DNA of 64,000 bases. Origin: Parapristionchus giblindavisi (Eukaryota; Nematoda; Chromadorea; Rhabditida; Diplogasteridae). A program made the position numbers and the translations under genes. Positions 59,330-64,000 of the stretch are shown here, in pieces. Under the pieces are notes generated by a model. It searched no databases, was not told where the DNA came from, and worked only from the letters and a program-made list of their open reading frames with translations. The stretch covers positions 331,501-395,500 of the forward strand of contig CALSFV010000032.1 in the NCBI GenBank assembly GCA_943737045.1, written 5' to 3'. The first letter of the stretch is position 1, and each line of letters starts with the position of its first letter.

Positions 59330-62300
59330 TAAATAAAACTAAAACCAACGTGCTCGTGCTGCTTGAGCGACTCGACCGTGATACGCTCCATGCCATTCGT
59401 GATCTGCTCCACCGATGGAGAACTGGCTACAGTAACCTGCAAGCGATTACGGTAGAACGAATATATAACACCATCAATCAATAATCAATCAATAAAAACA
59501 TCGATAGTTAAGTAAGGATTGGGCACTTGTCGAAAAGGCGCAGCGGATGGTATATTGATTTTATTCATTTTACCAATTTTGAGCACCCACAATGTTCCAG
59601 TTTCACACACAACCAAAGAGCTGACGTTTTCTAGTAAAGATCCAATTAATCCATATAGTGAAAGATAGGTACTCTGTGATTCTTGTCATTTGTGAGTGGT
59701 AGCATAGAATGGATTTCTTGAGTATGGCCGGTGAGAGACAAGAAGAATGAAATGATTATTTATTGAATAAATCATCATTTCATTCTTCTTGTCTCTCACC
59801 GGCCATACTCAAGAAATACATTCTAATCCCTATAGTGTTGTATTGCTACACTATCAATTGTTGTTCATTTAATAGCTATCGCGCCTCGGGCGTAGATAAA
59901 TTATTATTATTATTATTATTACATCCTATATAGGCAAAAGAATTATTCATAAGTTCACACCTGTCTACTAATCGTCCGTTAAGTAATTTTGATGAAAAAT
60001 ATAGTTGCTCAAGACAAAAAAATTTTCGAGTTTCACAAAACTTTCATCGTTTTCAGGCAATAAAATTCAAGATTTCACAACAAAAACCTTAAAAAAACCC
60101 AGAGGCCGTATGCATGAACGCTGGATTTTCGGCAAACGCCTCCGCCTACGGTTGTGACGTCACGTTAATCGGACAAACGGTTCGCCGCGGTTTATGGATA
60201 AGGCCTCACAATCACGCCTGTCTCTCACGCATCGTTATTTTCCCTAGACCAAGAAAAGACAAATTAATATTATTAATATTATTATTATTATTATTAATAT
60301 TATTATTAATATTATTATTATCCCTCACCTGTCTACTACTCGTCGATGCGCACGTCGTCTCCGTCATGGCTGGCGCCGGCGGAGATGGAGCACGCGTCGC
60401 CGCGGCCACCACCTCATTCTTGACCGTCCTCAAAACATAATATATTAGTTTAAATAAATAAATAAATTAATTAATTAAATCAACAACAAACTATCCGATG
60501 CTCTGTTCAAGAGCAGCGAAGAACAGACAAAACTCCTCATTTCGCACACTCTCTCGCCTCTGTTCTCTTCTTTTCGTGACTAGAGCACTCCTTCAAACTC
60601 ACATGCTGATCTGCGGTCGGGCAACGTAGTTGGGAGGCGGCGCCCGCACATTGTCCACGTTCGTGATGCGCCTGCAAAGATCAGCGATCAGCGATCAAAG
60701 ATCAGCGAGCAGAGACCAAGGATCAAAGATCAGAGACCAAGGATCAAAGATCAGAGACCAAGGATCAAAGATCAGAGACCAAGGATCAAAGATCAGAGAC
60801 CAAGGATCAAAGATCAGAGACCAAGGATCAAAGATCAGAGACCAAGGATCAAAGATCAGAGACCAAGGATCAAAGATCAGAGACCAAAGATCAAAGATCA
60901 ATCTTCCACTTACCATTGACTCGTCCACGTCGTCGTCGGCTTGACGCGAATCAGAATCAGATCCAGCACACTGCAGAGATTAAATCGTGAACGCATTTTT
61001 AAATACTTTTGATTTTTCACATATTTCCTTGTACTCGAACATTTTGTACTCGATGAAACACCCTTCTGGTGTAAGGCAAATAAATAAATAAATAATTTCC
61101 ACTCAAGTAGCTGTGACAGGAGCAGTGGCAAGAGCGGTTTTGTCGATTTTATCGAGCGATCAATCGATAAATCTCTGGCAGATGATCAAGAACCAAAAAC
61201 CAATCAACAGTATCGCCATAGATTTATACTTCATTTTAGTTTTTTTTAGATAAAGGATACTGTAGATTGATCGCAGGATAAAATCGATAAATCAATCAAT
61301 ATATCGCGCACGTTCCATCAACAGCTGACTTACAGTAACTGCAGACTACCCTCCTCTCATAAATGACCGCGAGAAAAATCAATAAAATCAATAAATCAAT
61401 AACTGACGTTCCATCGCTGTACTTCTTCAGCAGGCCTCGATCATCGGCCAACTGTCGGAAGTTCTCATCAATGACCATCATGCCGGCCTCACCACGAATC
61501 AGACGGAAGTTTGCCTCGATCACCGTGAAGTTGGGCACGCGCAACTGGAGGGTAATCGATATTAACCAAAAATTAATAATTTTTATTCTCTCACATATTT
61601 TTTTTTCTTGCACTCGAACATTCTGTACTTGTTGAAACACCTTTGCGGTGTACGATAAATAAATAAATAAAATAAACAATCAATCAATAAATCAATCAAT
61701 CAATCAATCAAGTAATCAATCAATTGATTAACCAAGCAATCAATAAATCAATCAATATATAGCACCGATCTAATATTTGAAAGGCTATGCAGGCTATTGA
61801 TTTTGCAGAACCAAGAATCATCGTTAGGTATGGGTATTTGTCAGATATCCAATCAATCAATTTATAAATATCAAGTAAAAAACTAGATACTAGCTCAATG
61901 CATAATGCTTATATATTATGATAAATAAATAAATAAATATAAAATAAATAAATAAATAAAATAAAATGAAAGTACCTCAATGACGAATGCGCCCTCCTTC
62001 TTCGTGTTTCGCGTCACCTTCGTGGGGAAGAGCGGATCGGTGATCTTGTAGGAGAGCACGCGAAAGTGGAGCGGCTTCTTGCGCGAGAAGATCTCCATGC
62101 CTTGATCGTAGCTGCGATAGAGGATGTTATACATTTTCGGCGCCCTCGCCATGGTTTTTAATATACTGGGTGAATTTTCAAAATATGGTGGGTATATTCA
62201 GAAAATTCGTTATCTTTCGCTTAAAAATCGTCATTTCTAGTTTCGTTTCGCATCTAGTAACCCAAAATGAGCCACATATAGTGGGGCAATCCTCGCACTA

Positions 62301-64000
62301 CGGGGGTATGGCAATGTATGGATATGGGGGGTAGGATATAATGATGCATGAATAGCTTGAACTCAGAGTCAGTAATTAATTGTTCTAAACGAATATTCCA
62401 GAGATAAAGTGATGGTGGCGATACGCAAAATCACCGGGGAGCATACATTTTCGCTCGCTCATAATGTGGTTGAGTACTTTTTGTCGATGCGGCCAGTTTG
62501 GGACTCGAGATCGAGATTAGTAAGAATCACCCCCATGTCGGGTCAGTTCCGAGTACTGTTAGATGTATATCGGGTCAGTTTTGTTCTAAAATCAGTTTAT
62601 ATTTCACAAAAGTAATAGATTGTTGGTGGGGCGAAAATGTACGGATACGAATAACTATTGTTCTAAACGAATATTCCAGAGATAAAGTGGCAGTGGTGAT
62701 ACGCAAAATCACCAGGGAGACACAAGGCCGATGCCATTGGGGGGGGGGGCGACTATGACCACGCTCTATGGTGTCTAGACTAGACTTAGCAACCGTTCCG
62801 AGGGTCAGTTTTGTTCTAAGCGTCGGGTCAGTTCATATTTCACAAAAGCAATATATTGTGGGTGGGGCGAAAATGTATTTATTCGGAGACCTCTGTTTAT
62901 TGTTCGAAACAAATATTTCAGAGATAAAATGACACTGACGATACGCAAAATCACCAGGGAGACACAAGGCCGATGCCATTGGGGCGATTATGACAACGCT
63001 TTATGGTGTCTAGACTAGACGTAGCGGCCGAAACGCCAAAGGGCACATTATTAGTGTATTTTTATAGCATGATTTAATTTTATAACATTATTTAATTATT
63101 AAAAATTAACCCTGGCATAGAGTTGATCAAGGATTGTACTTTTTTAGCTTTAATTCAATTTCCACATTAAAATCAATATTATTTAAAAATAGACTGTAAA
63201 ATAGAATACAATGATTATATTATATTATAATATATACTATATATGTGCCTAGTAGGGTTGGGCGGAAAAGGGTGACCGGTAAAAAATTCGGTAACGGTAA
63301 TTTACCGGTCTAACAGACCGGTAAAAAACCGGTAAAACGGTAAAACTCTTAAAAACTCCTTAAAACCGCTAAAATGTTTTGCCAAGTTTGTCTATACGTT
63401 TATACATTACATCAAAACAGCGATATCGTGTCTCGAACTACATATCTGTGTGACAAACGGCTAATTTGTTCTTCTTTGACAGTAGTTATAGCAAAAAATG
63501 TTTTCATTTTCTTTGTTGTATTGATATATTTGATAAGTGTTATTTATTGAGAGAGTAACTGTCTGTTGAGACATAGAATCGCGCTGGGATACGGACAATT
63601 TCTCAAGATATCGAACATAATTTTACCAAAATAACGCAGAATATCTAGTGTAAATTTCGGTAATTACCGGAGAGAAACCGTAAAATTTACCGGTCGGTAA
63701 ATTTTACGGTCAGGGACCGGTAAAACCGGTAAAAAATCGGTAACGTCAAATTTTACCGCCCAACCCTGGTGCCTACCACTAGCAATAACAGTTGAAGTTC
63801 ACTCACTCAACGGAGAACTCAATGTACGTGACTTCACAAGACTTGTCTAACAGATATTACAAAACCCAAATTCGCATATATTATTATATATATATATTAT
63901 TATATACAGATATTATTATTATTATTATTAAGTGTGCCGACAAAGAGTACTACTAATAGTTAAAGACTCACTCAACGGAGAACTCAATGTACGTGCCGAT
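54046..64000 (-). CDS. G1: modular beta-repeat family protein, 5' end off the window
   Basis: Unrecognised family protein. Exons in reading order: 63972-64000, 61976-62111 (starts YDQGMEIFSRKKPLHF), 61408-61544, 60914-60970, 60603-60671, 60329-60428, 59350-59436, 58464-58587 (starts VAFVEAHANFGTFIWIIDA), 57744-57832, 57196-57291, 56081-56183 (contains CGQFVWTVEA), 55451-55703 (Gly/Ala/Lys/Asn-rich, probably disordered and basic), 54482-54643 (acidic, Ser-rich), 54046-54152 (starts ALRDDEVRRAFEGVLDSQRF, ends KGGRRK, stop TGA). Phases agree except at 57196 to 56183: the first exon ends in phase 0 and the second reads best from phase 2. That means a missed small exon, an unusual splice site or a frameshift. 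The donor of 54482 (TTCA|GTAGTC) is chosen by phase. The first exon here joins the second through GAC. Paralogous to G2 exons 6-14. Confidence 0.7.
54690..54900. mobile_element. hAT-like MITE, CATAGGTCGAA family, expanded form
   Basis: 211 bp, flanks GTGATATT and CTGATATT (7 of 8). Four internal units of the GCGGTCAGGTTTTTCGATTT type. In a G1 intron. Confidence 0.85.
56194..56258. repeat. (TAA)n microsatellite
   Basis: Lies a few bases from the acceptor of the G1 exon 56081-56183. A partial repeat of the GAAGCTGC(G/C)AAGTAAT words occurs on its far side at 56281-56297, so sequence near the acceptor was duplicated. Confidence 0.9.
56735..56910 (+). pseudogene. LINE ORF2 remnant
   Basis: The plus frame reads RNDMEQWSRATTVWSLYN, then QPGKPRVRMRDDLDRAIG, resembling the C-terminal region of RTE/CR1-like ORF2 proteins. 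No tail boundary is clear. In a G1 intron. Confidence 0.4.
57296..57370. repeat. (TAA)n microsatellite with AAC/AAG variants
   Basis: TAA-rich run that abuts, and supplies, the acceptor (TTATTATTAAG) of the G1 exon 57196-57291. Confidence 0.9.
57681..57734. repeat. (TAA)n microsatellite
   Basis: Ends within about 10 bp of the donor of the G1 exon 57744-57832. Confidence 0.9.
57859..58292. mobile_element. 434-bp foldback element
   Basis: ACAAGGGGATGGTCGCAACT at the left mirrors AGTTGCGACCATCCCCTTGT at the right. The arms pair with few mismatches for about 150 bp each. The loop is unique sequence near 58020-58120. No ORF. In a G1 intron. Confidence 0.85.
58893..59074. mobile_element. hAT-like MITE, CATACGTGG family
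   Basis: 182 bp, exact 8-bp target duplication ATTTCTAT (58885-58892, 59075-59082). In a G1 intron. Confidence 0.9.
59293..59328. repeat. (ATT)n microsatellite
   Basis: ATT run close to the donor of G1 exon 59350-59436. Confidence 0.9.
59705..59825. mobile_element. 121-bp foldback palindrome
   Basis: Arms of about 52 bp (TAGAATGGATTTCTTGAGTA and its complement, with one mismatch seen) around a 17-bp AT-rich centre. In a G1 intron. No clear target duplication. Confidence 0.85.
60674..60904. repeat. 21-bp minisatellite
   Basis: About nine copies of AGAGACCAAGGATCAAAGATC in the 242-bp intron between G1 exons 60603-60671 and 60914-60970. It fills almost the whole intron. Confidence 0.95.
62128..62320. 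mobile_element. MITE, CATACATTTTC family
   Basis: TATACATTTTCGGCGCCCTC...GGGGGTATGGCAATGTATG, about 193 bp. No clean 8-bp duplication. It starts 15 bp upstream (in gene sense) of the acceptor of G1 exon 61976-62111. Confidence 0.8.
62340..63060. repeat. Nested MITE copies and a repeated GATACGCAAAATCACC block
   Basis: The block AAATATTCCAGAGATAAAGT, then GATACGCAAAATCACC(A/G)GGGAG, occurs three times (about 62390, 62670 and 62920). Between them are MITEs with CATACATTTTCGC and GGGGCGAAAATGTA ends (62442-62643 and a partial to about 62875). TAGACGTAGCGGCCGAAAC at 63017 also occurs at 27847. No exon seen. Confidence 0.7.
63253..63768. mobile_element. hAT-like element with (C/T)AGGGTTGGGCGG ends
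   Basis: 516 bp, TAGGGTTGGGCGG at the left and CCGCCCAACCCTG at the right, flanks GTGCCTAG and GTGCCTAC (7 of 8 match). Subterminal regions are packed with ACCGGTAAAA words in both orientations. No transposase. In the first G1 intron. Confidence 0.85.

Noticed and set aside
60630..60944. ORFs made of a repeated seven-residue unit on both strands
   Set aside because: They are the 21-bp minisatellite read in frame. It lies in an intron between phase-matched exons.
1..64000. tRNA or rRNA genes
   Set aside because: None recognised by eye. A covariance-model search (tRNAscan-SE, Infernal) would settle it.

Overview
This is eukaryotic, almost certainly animal, DNA. The genes are split into many short GC-rich exons separated by AT-rich introns, on a background of (TAA)n microsatellites, short inverted-repeat transposons and retrotransposons. 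A nematode is my best guess. Four of the predicted start codons lie 1-20 nt after a 3' splice site, as in spliced-leader trans-splicing, and the short words TACNGTA and ATCGATAAATCGATAA recur throughout the introns. The organism is inferred, not proven. No rRNA, tRNA or bacterial-type feature was recognised.

Genes. All the protein genes I can support are on the minus strand and look like members of one tandemly duplicated family. I rebuilt them exon by exon, requiring splice sites and reading phase to agree. From right to left they are: G1 (64000-54046, 5' end off the window), G2 (52763-46583), G3 (42503-40774, possibly the 3' end of G2), G4 (39699-28785), G5 (28025-4414) and G6 (3039 to beyond base 1). 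G4, G5 and G6 each begin with a 15-codon first exon ending in phase 0, followed by an exon that starts with Ile-Trp. G5 and G6 keep matching exon phases almost all the way. The proteins are about 320-600 residues. They consist of repeated small beta-rich modules (a hydrophobic run, an aromatic/Gly centre, then a G-x-x-V-x-V-like strand), with low-complexity or coiled-coil stretches near some C-termini. The module resembles an S1/OB or cold-shock barrel only in pattern, and I do not recognise the family by name.

Mobile DNA. The introns and spacers are crowded with short non-autonomous DNA transposons whose ends begin CATA..., many with 8-bp target duplications that can be read directly, as in the hAT superfamily. 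One copy sits in the last exon of G4 and replaces its C-terminus. A 2.5-kb hAT-like element (33837-36337) carries a nested, broken CR1-type LINE. G5 has a 16.7-kb intron (8294-24947). It holds about 9.7 kb of tandem repeats built from a 54-bp unit and bounded by Helitron-like ends, a very young BEL/Pao LTR element (18763-23653) with a gag-protease ORF but no reverse transcriptase or integrase, and a CR1 fragment.

Layout. 1-3059 G6; 3060-4413 spacer; 4414-28037 G5 with its repeat-filled intron; 28571-39700 G4 with nested transposons; 40774-42503 G3; 42504-46582 repeat-rich spacer or intron; 46583-52773 G2; 52774-54045 spacer; 54046-64000 G1.
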